Shown in pieces: positions 41,512 through 49,531 of a DNA stretch of 64,000 nt. Both the position numbers and the translations under genes were made by a program. Position 1 is the stretch's first letter. Each line of letters starts with the position of its first letter. The stretch comes from Salinisphaera sp. T31B1. Its GTDB lineage: Bacteria; Pseudomonadota; Gammaproteobacteria; Nevskiales; Salinisphaeraceae. The DNA lies in assembly GCF_040361275.1 (NCBI RefSeq), contig NZ_APNH01000003.1:248001-312000 (forward strand), in the 5' to 3' direction. The notes below the pieces were generated by a model. That model saw nothing but the letters and a program-made list of their open reading frames with translations. It did no database searches and was not told the DNA's origin.

Positions 41512-42066
41512 CTATTGAGGGACCAGCGCGTAACCCCGTTCGCCGTAGATGACCAGATCGCTGAGTGCAGACAGCGCGACGTCCACGTCGTCGTCCACCC
41601 ACGACTGATCGAACGCGTGTTCGGCGAGTGCCTGGCCACAGACATGTACGGTGACGCCTGCCTTGCGTAGGGCGGCGATCAGCGCGGTATTGGGGTTGGC
41701 CTGTCCGAACTGCTCCTGGTATTGCGCGTCATTGAGGATACTGGGTGTCGCCGGCCCGTGGACCACGGCCACGAAGTCGAGTTTGTCGACGGGCACGCCG
41801 GCCGAGGCGAATACGTTGACCGCCCGCGCGACGTGTTCCAGACCCGGATTCGGCTGATCGGGGCTTTTCGCTGCCTTGGTCACATCGAACACGGCCTTGT
41901 GCCGGGCATCCGTCGAGGGCTGGTTGACGGCATCCGGCAGCGGCTTGATCCCGCCATAATCCTTGATCGCCGGATATTGCCAGCCGCCCCCCGCGGCCCA
42001 CGCGGGCACAGACCCGGCCAGCAACAAACTGAAGATAATCAGGGCCACACGAAATATCCTCTTCAC
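41512..42066 (-). CDS. Periplasmic DsrE-like protein
   Basis: A protein of 184 residues from GTG 42066, with AAGGAG about seven bases upstream; the ATG at 42090 has no such site. The N-terminus is a signal peptide (RVALIIFSLLLAGSVPAWA). The mature part carries FVAVVHGPATPSIL and VHVCGQALAEH, the DsrE/F-like fold with one conserved cysteine. Cytoplasmic relatives carry persulfide sulfur; secreted ones are often next to sulfide oxidation genes. It converges on the persulfide-dioxygenase gene with a 27-base gap. Confidence 0.75.
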   Translation of the reverse strand: MKRIFRVALIIFSLLLAGSVPAWAAGGGWQYPAIKDYGGIKPLPDAVNQPSTDARHKAVFDVTKAAKSPDQPNPGLEHVARAVNVFASAGVPVDKLDFVAVVHGPATPSILNDAQYQEQFGQANPNTALIAALRKAGVTVHVCGQALAEHAFDQSWVDDDVDVALSALSDLVIYGERGYALVPQ

Positions 42067-42165
42067 GGCGAACTCCTTGTTGCCTAACAAACTGATTGAT
42101 TAGCGGGTTGAAAGGCTGCATGCAATCGTCGAACGCGGGCAGGCGGCCAGGCCCGCGGGTCGATG

Positions 42166-42465
42166 TCAGCAGGGTCGGTGTCCGATAGCGTTCGACACGG
42201 CCGAACCCCGCGCGGCGCTGGCCGGTTCATGGGCGGCCTGTTGGCGTTCGAGCGCATTCACACGGCGCTCGAGATCCTGAATGGCGGCGCGCTCATCCGA
42301 CACGGTCGTCTCGTCCGTCACATGCGTGCCGGACGCCGCGTGATGATTCACCGGCCCGTCCAATGCTTGAATGGCTTTCTGTTGCGCCACGGCCGCCGTG
42401 GGCAGGCATAACGTTGCGGCACACACCGTAAACAGGAGCATTCTGTATCGGTGAGATCGGGTCAT
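42166..42465 (-). CDS. Small secreted protein of unknown function
   Basis: A protein of 99 residues. A signal peptide (MLLFTVCAATLCLPTAAVAQ) is followed by a short region and a probable coiled coil (ERAAIQDLERRVNALERQQAA). No family is recognised. It lies alone between the DsrE-like and dsbG genes, in the same direction as both. The reading frame is short, but the signal sequence and heptad pattern favour a real gene. Confidence 0.55.
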   Translation of the reverse strand: MTRSHRYRMLLFTVCAATLCLPTAAVAQQKAIQALDGPVNHHAASGTHVTDETTVSDERAAIQDLERRVNALERQQAAHEPASAARGSAVSNAIGHRPC

Positions 42466-42545
42466 GGCAAATCCTTGAGTGCAGAATGGATGCGGCTGTC
42501 GTAGTGAGTGGCCATAAATGGGCTATAAATGCGCGAGCGTTGCAT

Positions 42546-43340
42546 TCAGGGTTTAGGCCCCAGAATTTTCTCTACGTCGTCGCCGCGCGGCATGCCCTGT
42601 TTGAGGCCGATATCGCCATTGGCCTTGCGATAGAGAATGGTCGGCGTGGCGAAATAACCCAGCGCCTCCATGAGGCTGTTGTTGTCCAGGATCTTGTCGC
42701 GGGCGGCGTCGGGGATATCCTCGGCGATATCGATACCGCCGCTGGCATAGTTGCGTTCCTGGCGTTCGAGCGCGGCTTCCGGATCGTCTGCGCCCACGAT
42801 CGTCGCTGCCTTGGGCACACTGTCGGCCTTGAGAATGCCGACCATCACGTGACGGATCTGAACCTCGCCGGCTTCGACCCAGGGCCGCGCCGTTTGCCAG
42901 AACTGGTTGCAGTAAGGGCAGTTCGGATCGGTGATCTCGTAGACGATACGCGGCGCGTCTGCCTTGCCATCGCGAATCCATGTGGCTTTGCCGAGCTGTT
43001 CCCAGGCTTTCTCGTTCTGCGGGCCGGACGCGATTCGCTCCAGGGGTTCGGCGGTGAGATTGTTGCCGTTTTCGTCCACCAACGTGCCCAGTACCGCGTG
43101 TTGGCCGTCTTCGGTGACATAGATCGCCATCGGACGGCCCTGGAATGTTGCGGCATAGCCCCGCAGGCCGCCGGGGGCATCGAACGGCCCGAGAATCTCC
43201 AGGCCGCGATCGGCCATGGCTACCACGGGCGCGGGCGGGTCGGTCTTGTCCTCCGGGGCGGACCAGGCCACCAGGGCGTAGGCGCCGATCGCCACCGCGG
43301 CGATCATGCCGATGATCGGCAGTCGTAGATTTCGGGTCAT
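42546..43340 (-). CDS. dsbG: Thiol:disulfide interchange protein DsbG
   Basis: A protein of 264 residues. A signal anchor begins it, then the DsbC/DsbG dimerisation part. The thioredoxin domain has the active site NCPYCNQFW and cis-proline FATPTILY. DsbG keeps single cysteines of periplasmic proteins reduced or isomerises disulfides, receiving electrons from DsbD. The ATG overlaps the upstream TlpA-fusion stop by four bases, so it is the third gene of a dsbD operon. Confidence 0.9.
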   Translation of the reverse strand: MTRNLRLPIIGMIAAVAIGAYALVAWSAPEDKTDPPAPVVAMADRGLEILGPFDAPGGLRGYAATFQGRPMAIYVTEDGQHAVLGTLVDENGNNLTAEPLERIASGPQNEKAWEQLGKATWIRDGKADAPRIVYEITDPNCPYCNQFWQTARPWVEAGEVQIRHVMVGILKADSVPKAATIVGADDPEAALERQERNYASGGIDIAEDIPDAARDKILDNNSLMEALGYFATPTILYRKANGDIGLKQGMPRGDDVEKILGPKP

Positions 43341-44188
43341 GGTTGCTCCGAGTCGTCGTTGGAAGAAGCGGCGGTGGCGAAGCGTTCGAGCGCCGCTGTG
43401 AGGGTCGCGCGCGACAGCTGGCCGAGATGGCTGTCGACCAGCCGACCGTCGCCGTCGTAGAACAGGGTCGTGGGCAGCGCGACCGAGCCGGCCTGCTGGG
43501 CGAGGCGCCCGCCGGGGTCGCGGACGACGTGATCGAGCGCCAGCCCCTGGCCGTCGAGGAATCGCTGGATGGTCGGCGCGGCTTCGGCCTGGTTCGCGAA
43601 CACGAACAGCACGTCATCGCGTGCCGCCTGGGCGGCCTCGAGTACCGGCATCTCGGCCCGGCAGGGCGGGCACCAGGTCGCCCATAGATTGACGACCACG
43701 GGACGGCCGTCGGCTTGTGCCTGCAGGGCGGCCAGATCGGTCTGCTGGCCATCGAGGGTGGTCAGCGCGGCATCCGGCAGCCGGCTGGCCTCGTGCTCGA
43801 TCAATGACAGCGCCCCGCCGGTCAGCCCCCAGGTCAATGCACCGGCCACCAGCGCCGCGCCCAGCGGCCGACGCAATACAGGCCGGCGCCGCATGACCAG
43901 CGCGGCATAGAACGCCATGCCGATCAGCCCGCCGACCGCGTCGAAGCCGCCGTCGCGAATATCGATCACGCCGATCGGCTGATCGCGATATTCGCCCAGA
44001 TAACGCAGCACGAAGATCACGCGTGCGGCGACTACGCCCACCAGCGCGAGGTTGAACAACGTGTCGCTGATCGGCACATCGCGCCGCCGGGCGGCGAGCT
44101 TGCCCGCGATCAGGGCCGCGACGAGCGCGACGATCATCAAGGCGTGGGCCACCGACAGCGCGAACGGCCCGACGGAAAACGACAGCAT
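43337..44188 (-). CDS. Lgt-like membrane domain fused to TlpA-type thioredoxin
   Basis: A protein of 283 residues. Residues 1-135 are four membrane helices with GVVAARVIFVLRYLGEYRDQ and GGFDAVGGLIGM, resembling part of prolipoprotein diacylglyceryl transferase (Lgt) but shorter, so transferase activity is unlikely. Residues 140-283 form a periplasmic thioredoxin domain with NLWATWCPPCRAEMPVL. It probably passes electrons from DsbD to a periplasmic target. The start overlaps the dsbD stop by one base and the end overlaps dsbG. I infer the topology from hydrophobicity alone. Confidence 0.85.
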   Translation of the reverse strand: MLSFSVGPFALSVAHALMIVALVAALIAGKLAARRRDVPISDTLFNLALVGVVAARVIFVLRYLGEYRDQPIGVIDIRDGGFDAVGGLIGMAFYAALVMRRRPVLRRPLGAALVAGALTWGLTGGALSLIEHEASRLPDAALTTLDGQQTDLAALQAQADGRPVVVNLWATWCPPCRAEMPVLEAAQAARDDVLFVFANQAEAAPTIQRFLDGQGLALDHVVRDPGGRLAQQAGSVALPTTLFYDGDGRLVDSHLGQLSRATLTAALERFATAASSNDDSEQP

Positions 44189-46011
44189 CAGGATTCACCA
44201 CCGGATTGATGGGCGCGGGCCCAATGATCGAGAAACGCCTCGGCGTCCAGTTCACCGACGATACGTGCGGCGCGGCGTTCCCGGCCATCCGGGCCGATCA
44301 ACAGGATCGTCGGCGGGCCGACCACCCCGAAACGGCGCATCAGTTCGCGATCGGCCGTATCGTTGTCGGTGACATCCGGGCGCAATAGCTCGACATCGGC
44401 CAGCGCGCGCTGGACATCGGCATCGCCGAAGACTTCTTTTTCGATCACCTTGCACGAGACACACCAGTCGGCATAGAAATCGACCAGGGTCCAGCGGCCG
44501 TCCTGGGCGGCGCTGGCTACCTTGTCGTCCAGATCATCGAGATCGGCCACGTTGTCGAAGCGGGCCATGAATCCCTGTGCCTCGCCCGGCCCGGCATCGG
44601 AGGTGACAGCGGACAGGCCCGCGAACGCCAGCGGCTGGCTCAGGCTGTCGTTACCGGCCGCGCCGCCGATGATGAGCAGCCCGCCCCACAGCCCGACGAT
44701 CGATCCGGCCACGCATGCGGTCATCGCCGCTGGTCGCGGCGTCGACGACGCGGACACGCCCAGTTGGTACAACGTCATGCCGGCGGCCATGGTCAGCACA
44801 CCGGCGCCGACCATGGTCCAGTGATCGGGAATCACCCGCGCGATGAACCACAGCGCCATACCCAGCAGTACGAAGCCGAACACCACCTTGACGCCGGTCA
44901 TCCACGGCCCGGGTCGCGGCAACAGATGTGCGCCGAGGCTGCCGACCGCGACCAGCGGCGCGCCCATGCCCAGGCCTAGAGAGAACAAGGCCGCGCCGCC
45001 GAGCCACACGTTGCCGGAATCGGCGATATACAGCAGGGCGCCGGCCAGCGGCGCAGTCATGCAAGGGCCGACGACGAGCGCGGACAGCCCGCCCATGAGT
45101 GCTGCGCCGCCCAGGCTGCCGCCGCGCTGATCGGCGCTGGCACTCTGGAGTCGATCGCGCAACGGCGCGGGCAGCTGCAGTTCGTAGAAACCGAACATCG
45201 CCAAGGCCAGCGCGATGAAGATCGCCGCGAATACCCCGAGCACCGTCGGCGTCTGCAGCCAGGCCTGGAGATTCGCCCCCGCCAGGGCAGCGGCGACGCC
45301 GAGTAGCGCATAGACCACGGCCATGGGCAGCACATAAGCCAGCGACAGCGCGAACCCCCGGCCGCTGCGCGCGTCACTGCCCACGATCAGGCTGGTCAGG
45401 ATCGGCAGCATGGGCAGTACGCAGGGGGTGAACACCAGCAGCACGCCGAGGCCGAAGAACACGGCCAGCACCCAGCCGGTATCGGCGTCGGCCAGACGTG
45501 CGGACAGCTGCTGGTCTTCAGCCAGCGATGTCGCGCCGGCGGCGATCGACTGGTCAGCGCCGTGCCCGGCCGTTGCCGCCACGCCGTCAAGTTCGATGCT
45601 TGCATGCTGCGGCGGATAGCAAAGCCCGGCTTCGGCGCAACCTTGCCAACCCAGGTCGATCGTGCGGGCCGTGCCGGGGTCGATGGTCGCGGCCACCTGA
45701 TCGTGGTAGACCTCCGAGTCGCCGAAGAACTCGTCGGATATCGGCTTGCCGTGCGGCAGCGTGACGCCGGCGATCGGCGTGGGTTTGCCGTCGAATGCGA
45801 ACTGATGCCGATACAGATAGTAGCCGGGGGCGATGTCCCATGTGACGGTGAGGGTGCCGTCGTCGTGGCGCGTCACGTCGTGAGTGAATGCCTGGGCGGC
45901 GCTCAGGAAATCGTCTCCGGCGGCCGAGCCCTGGGCGAAGCCCACACCTGATGTCATCACGCCGGCGAGCAGCGTGGCGAACAGCGTCGCGAAGATGAAC
46001 ATGCGTCTCAT
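44188..46011 (-). CDS. dsbD: Thiol:disulfide interchange protein DsbD
   Basis: A protein of 607 residues from ATG 46011. After a signal peptide, the alpha domain has WQGCAEAGLCYPP. Eight membrane helices carry the cysteines FTPCVLPMLPIL and VVGPCMTAPL. The C-terminal thioredoxin has DWCVSCKVIEKEVF. It moves electrons from cytoplasmic thioredoxin to the periplasm. The operon continues to the TlpA fusion and dsbG. It is divergent from a two-component system 127 bases away, as in P. aeruginosa PA2476-PA2480, where the same set of families occurs. Confidence 0.95.
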   Translation of the reverse strand: MRRMFIFATLFATLLAGVMTSGVGFAQGSAAGDDFLSAAQAFTHDVTRHDDGTLTVTWDIAPGYYLYRHQFAFDGKPTPIAGVTLPHGKPISDEFFGDSEVYHDQVAATIDPGTARTIDLGWQGCAEAGLCYPPQHASIELDGVAATAGHGADQSIAAGATSLAEDQQLSARLADADTGWVLAVFFGLGVLLVFTPCVLPMLPILTSLIVGSDARSGRGFALSLAYVLPMAVVYALLGVAAALAGANLQAWLQTPTVLGVFAAIFIALALAMFGFYELQLPAPLRDRLQSASADQRGGSLGGAALMGGLSALVVGPCMTAPLAGALLYIADSGNVWLGGAALFSLGLGMGAPLVAVGSLGAHLLPRPGPWMTGVKVVFGFVLLGMALWFIARVIPDHWTMVGAGVLTMAAGMTLYQLGVSASSTPRPAAMTACVAGSIVGLWGGLLIIGGAAGNDSLSQPLAFAGLSAVTSDAGPGEAQGFMARFDNVADLDDLDDKVASAAQDGRWTLVDFYADWCVSCKVIEKEVFGDADVQRALADVELLRPDVTDNDTADRELMRRFGVVGPPTILLIGPDGRERRAARIVGELDAEAFLDHWARAHQSGGES

Positions 46012-46138
46012 GCCGTCATGGTTCCGGCCCGAAGTGGCCGAGCGATGCTCGAACGCCGGTATTAAGTCAGAATTAACGACGGGCAGGGTGCGACGCTTCA
46101 TACCCGCTTAATCCGGCCCGTGATAATCGAGCCCAGCC

Positions 46139-46825
46139 ATGCATGTACTGTTGATCGAAGATGACACGCTCGTGGGCGGCGGCATCCGCACCGGGCTGGA
46201 AGTCGCCGGCTTCACGGTCGACTGGGTGACGTGCGCGGCCGACGCGCGCCTGGCCGTGACGGCCGTGGCCAGCGATATCGTGGTGCTGGATCTCGGCCTG
46301 CCGGACACCGACGGGCTGAGCCTGTTGCGCGAATGGCGCTCGGCCGGTCTGGCCGTGCCGGTACTCGTGCTCACGGCCCGCGATGCGGTGGCCGATCGGG
46401 TGACGGGTCTGCAGGCGGGTGCCGACGACTACCTGCTCAAGCCGTTCGATCTAGACGAGCTCAGCGCGCGATTGCAGGCGCTGCTTCGACGCGCGGCCGG
46501 ACACAGCGGGCCAATGATCGTGCACGGGCCGATCGCGCTCGATCCCGCCACGCACGCGGTACGGCGCGACGGCCAAGTGGTCGATCTGACCCGTCGCGAA
46601 TACACGCTGTTACGCAAGCTGCTGTTCGCCCGCCGCGCGATCCTGTCGGCCGAGCAGCTCAAGGACAGCCTGTACGGGCTGGATACGGAAGTCGATAGCA
46701 ATGCCGTCAACGTGCATATCTATCATCTGCGACGAAAGCTGGGCGCCCACGTGATCCGGACCGTGCGCGGCCTGGGCTACCAGTTGGGTGCCGCGGCGGA
46801 CATCGAACGGACCCCGCCGGCATGA
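46139..46825 (+). CDS. OmpR-family response regulator (QseB/PmrA type)
   Basis: A protein of 228 residues. The receiver domain has acidic pair EDD, phospho-acceptor Asp in IVVLDLGLPDTDG and Lys in LLKPFD. The winged-helix domain follows (LTRREYTLLRKLL, SNAVNVHIYHLRRKLG). It lies divergent from dsbD and overlaps the kinase gene by four bases, so it likely controls the dsb operon; the signal could be periplasmic thiol or metal stress. Confidence 0.9.
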   Translation: MHVLLIEDDTLVGGGIRTGLEVAGFTVDWVTCAADARLAVTAVASDIVVLDLGLPDTDGLSLLREWRSAGLAVPVLVLTARDAVADRVTGLQAGADDYLLKPFDLDELSARLQALLRRAAGHSGPMIVHGPIALDPATHAVRRDGQVVDLTRREYTLLRKLLFARRAILSAEQLKDSLYGLDTEVDSNAVNVHIYHLRRKLGAHVIRTVRGLGYQLGAAADIERTPPA

Positions 46826-48156
46826 GTCTGCGACGGCAACTGTTGCTCTGGCTCGGGCTGTCGTTCTGTCTGCTCTGGACGATCGCCGCGGCCTGGCTCT
46901 ACAGCGATCTGCGTCAACAGATGCGCACCACCCTCGATCAACGGCTGGCGGCCTCGGCGCGCATGGTTGCCGGGCTGGTCGCGCAGCTGCCGGCCGATGC
47001 CTGGCGCCAGGCCGGCGAGCCGATACTCTCGATTCCCCAGAGCGCCGGCGTGGCCTGTCAGATCAATTCACCGACCGGCCAGGTACTCATGCGTACGCAC
47101 GGCGAGTTCGACGGTCAGCTCGATATGCCGGCCCCTGGCTTCAGCGACCGTCTTATCGACGGCCAGCCCTGGCGCCTGTTCACCTATGTACAGAACGGGC
47201 TGCATATCACCACCGCCGATCGCCTGGCCGAGCGTGTCACGCTCCAGCGCAACGTCATCGTCGTAGCGGTCGTGCCGTTCGTGGTCGCGCTGCTGGGCAG
47301 CCTGCTGGTGCTCTGGCTGGGGCTGCGGCGCGGCTTGCGGCCGCTGGAACGCCTGCGCCGAGAGCTGTCCCGACGGGCACCGGACACCCTGACGCCGATC
47401 GAGGTCGAGCACGCGCCGAGCGAACTGCGCCCGGCCATCGATACGCTCAACCGGCTGCTGGTCCGGACCGGTGAAGCACTAACACGCGAACAGCGGTTTA
47501 CCAGTGATGCCGCCCACGAGCTGCGGACACCGCTGACCGCCATCAAGACCCATGTACAGCTTGCCTCGCGGCTGGAGCCTGCCCGCGCCGGCCAGGCGCT
47601 GGCCGATGCACAAGCCGGAATCGCGCGCCTGCAGCGCACCCTGGAGCAACTGCTACTTCTGGCACGAGTGGAAGCCGACGAAACGGCGTTCGATCGGGTG
47701 CCGGTAGCCTGTTCGATCGTGGTGGATGCGGCCCTCGCTGACCTGCCCGATGCAGCACGTATCTGCACCGACGATGGATCCGCCGGGTCGTTGACGATCG
47801 CAGCGCCACAGGGGCTTGCGACCGCGGCGTTGCGCAATCTGCTCGAAAACGCGTTGCGTCATTCGCCAGCCACGGATTCGATCGAACTGGCCATCGACGC
47901 CACGCCCGAACAGGTGGTGTTCTCGGTACGCGACCGCGGCGACTGGCCGGCCGAACGCGACACCGCCGACCTGACACGTCGTTTCTGGCGTGGTGCTTGC
48001 GGCCGCGGGCCGGACAGCGGGAGTGGTCTGGGACTGACCATCGTGGCCGCGATCGCAACGCGGATGGGCGGCGAGCTCGTCTTTGAGCCGCGTGCCAACG
48101 GTGGCCTGGTGGCCCTGCTGTCGCTGCCGCGGGTTTCCGACCGACCGTATTCTTAA
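46822..48156 (+). CDS. Sensor histidine kinase (QseC/PmrB type)
   Basis: A protein of 444 residues. Two membrane helices (residues 10-30 and 145-170) enclose a periplasmic part of about 115 residues with a single cysteine (VACQINSPTG). The cytoplasmic part has a HAMP-like linker, the H-box SDAAHELRTPLTAIKTHVQ, the N-box LLENALRHSP and GSGLGLTIVAAI. It partners the preceding regulator. The ligand is unknown. Confidence 0.9.
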   Translation: MSLRRQLLLWLGLSFCLLWTIAAAWLYSDLRQQMRTTLDQRLAASARMVAGLVAQLPADAWRQAGEPILSIPQSAGVACQINSPTGQVLMRTHGEFDGQLDMPAPGFSDRLIDGQPWRLFTYVQNGLHITTADRLAERVTLQRNVIVVAVVPFVVALLGSLLVLWLGLRRGLRPLERLRRELSRRAPDTLTPIEVEHAPSELRPAIDTLNRLLVRTGEALTREQRFTSDAAHELRTPLTAIKTHVQLASRLEPARAGQALADAQAGIARLQRTLEQLLLLARVEADETAFDRVPVACSIVVDAALADLPDAARICTDDGSAGSLTIAAPQGLATAALRNLLENALRHSPATDSIELAIDATPEQVVFSVRDRGDWPAERDTADLTRRFWRGACGRGPDSGSGLGLTIVAAIATRMGGELVFEPRANGGLVALLSLPRVSDRPYS

Positions 48157-48423
48157 GTCGAAGGTCGGAATTCATATCGAACTGCAGCGATCGGCCGCTC
48201 GGGCACGATCGACCAATGCCCGGGCCATGCTCGGGTACGCAGCGTGGACTACGGCTTGCGACGGGCGGGTGCTGGCCGCGGGATGATCGATGCGGATCAG
48301 GCGCGGTGTCCGGGCCGTCCAGAGCGTCGCCAGCGCGGGCTGTGAGTCATTGGAGCCGATTGCTACAAGCAGCCGCCGCGCCGGCCCGACCGCTTTGACA
48401 GGATAAGGCCTGCGTGCAGGCTC

Positions 48424-49044
48424 TCAGCCGTGGCCATGAGCCTGGCCGCGATAGTGATGGGTGAGCGGTTTCGGGCCGGCAATATAGCCCGCGTCCAGCC
48501 AGTCGAGCGAGAAACCGGCGCCGGCCAGCAGATGCGGTACGTCTCGATCCAGATGACAGCCGCCGGCCAACCGGCGCCAGGTCGGGGTTAGCCGTGCCTG
48601 CCACCGGGCAATGTGGGGCTCTCGAGCGAGGCCGTGTTCGCAGAACAGCAGAGTGCCGTCGGGTTTGAGCACGCGGCGCATCTCGGCCAGTGCGACAAGC
48701 GGTTCGGCGATGGAGCACAGGCTATAGGTGACCACGACCGTATCGAAGCTGTTCGCCGCCGCCGGAATTCGTTCGGCGGCGACGGGGAGCAGGGACACAT
48801 CGAGACCGAGTCCGGCAAGCCGGGACTTGGCACGCGGCTGCATTGCCGTCGCCGGGTCCAGGCCGACGATTTCGTTGACCCTACGGGCGTCGTAGTGACG
48901 AAGATTGCGCCCGGTCCCGATACCGACTTCCAGTACGCGTCCGTGGGCGAGCGGTACGAGCCGGGCGCGCTCGGCCTCGACCTGGGCCAGGCCGCACGCA
49001 CAGTCGAGCATATGCGGCAGGACATATCGGGCGTAGACGCCCAT
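48424..49044 (-). CDS. Class I SAM-dependent methyltransferase
   Basis: A protein of 206 residues. The SAM-binding motif I is VLEVGIGTGRNLRHY, followed by VGLDPATAM, then motif post-III with VVVTYSLCSIAEP and RVLKPDGTLLFCEHG, as in the UbiE-like Methyltransf_11 group. The N-terminus MGVYARYVLPHMLDCACG contains paired cysteines. The substrate is unknown. It starts 15 bases after the DUF442 gene and is the last of the tsdBA operon, which hints at a role in thiol or sulfur methylation, though nothing in the protein proves it. Confidence 0.85.
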   Translation of the reverse strand: MGVYARYVLPHMLDCACGLAQVEAERARLVPLAHGRVLEVGIGTGRNLRHYDARRVNEIVGLDPATAMQPRAKSRLAGLGLDVSLLPVAAERIPAAANSFDTVVVTYSLCSIAEPLVALAEMRRVLKPDGTLLFCEHGLAREPHIARWQARLTPTWRRLAGGCHLDRDVPHLLAGAGFSLDWLDAGYIAGPKPLTHHYRGQAHGHG

Positions 49045-49059
49045 GGCCCCGGTACGTGC

Positions 49060-49506
49060 TCAGCCGAGCTTGGCGCGTGTGGCATCGAACAGCGGCGACT
49101 GCTTGTTCAGCCCGGACGCCTGGCCGATCTCCATGGCCTGATCGGCGCTCTTGTCTTGAATATGGCGGGCGCGATACGCCATCAACGCGCCGACCCGGTT
49201 GCTGCTCGCACAGTGAACCATCGCCGGTACGCCGTCGGCGCCGAGTGCTTCGTCGAGGGTGCGGGCATTGGCATCGTTGATATCGTCCGGGCCGGCGACC
49301 GGGATATGCACATAGCGCATGCCCAGATCGCGCACATGGGCGGCTTCGTCGAACTCGTCGAATTCGCCGACGGGCCGCAGATTGACCACGGTCTTGACGC
49401 CCTGGTCAGCAGCAGCGGCCAATTGGTCGGCGCTCGGCTGACCGGCGGTGACGATATCGTTGTCGGGGCGGCGCGCGTTGGCCAGATCCTGGGTGTAGTC
49501 CGTCAT
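49060..49506 (-). CDS. DUF442 / protein-tyrosine-phosphatase-like protein
   Basis: A protein of 148 residues. The cysteine phosphatase loop HCASSNRVG (HCx5R type) and the preceding VVNLRPVGEFDEFDEAAHV and YVHIPVAGPDD match PF04273, which is often joined to the beta-lactamase-like Blh persulfide hydrolase. Here it stands alone while a Blh-like enzyme occurs at 40.6 kb. Some members may act as sulfurtransferases rather than phosphatases. ATG 49506 gives better spacing to AGGAG than ATG 49509. It sits between tsdA and a methyltransferase gene. Confidence 0.82.
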   Translation of the reverse strand: MTDYTQDLANARRPDNDIVTAGQPSADQLAAAADQGVKTVVNLRPVGEFDEFDEAAHVRDLGMRYVHIPVAGPDDINDANARTLDEALGADGVPAMVHCASSNRVGALMAYRARHIQDKSADQAMEIGQASGLNKQSPLFDATRAKLG

Positions 49507-49531
49507 CATCGTCTCCTGGTGTTCATGAGTG

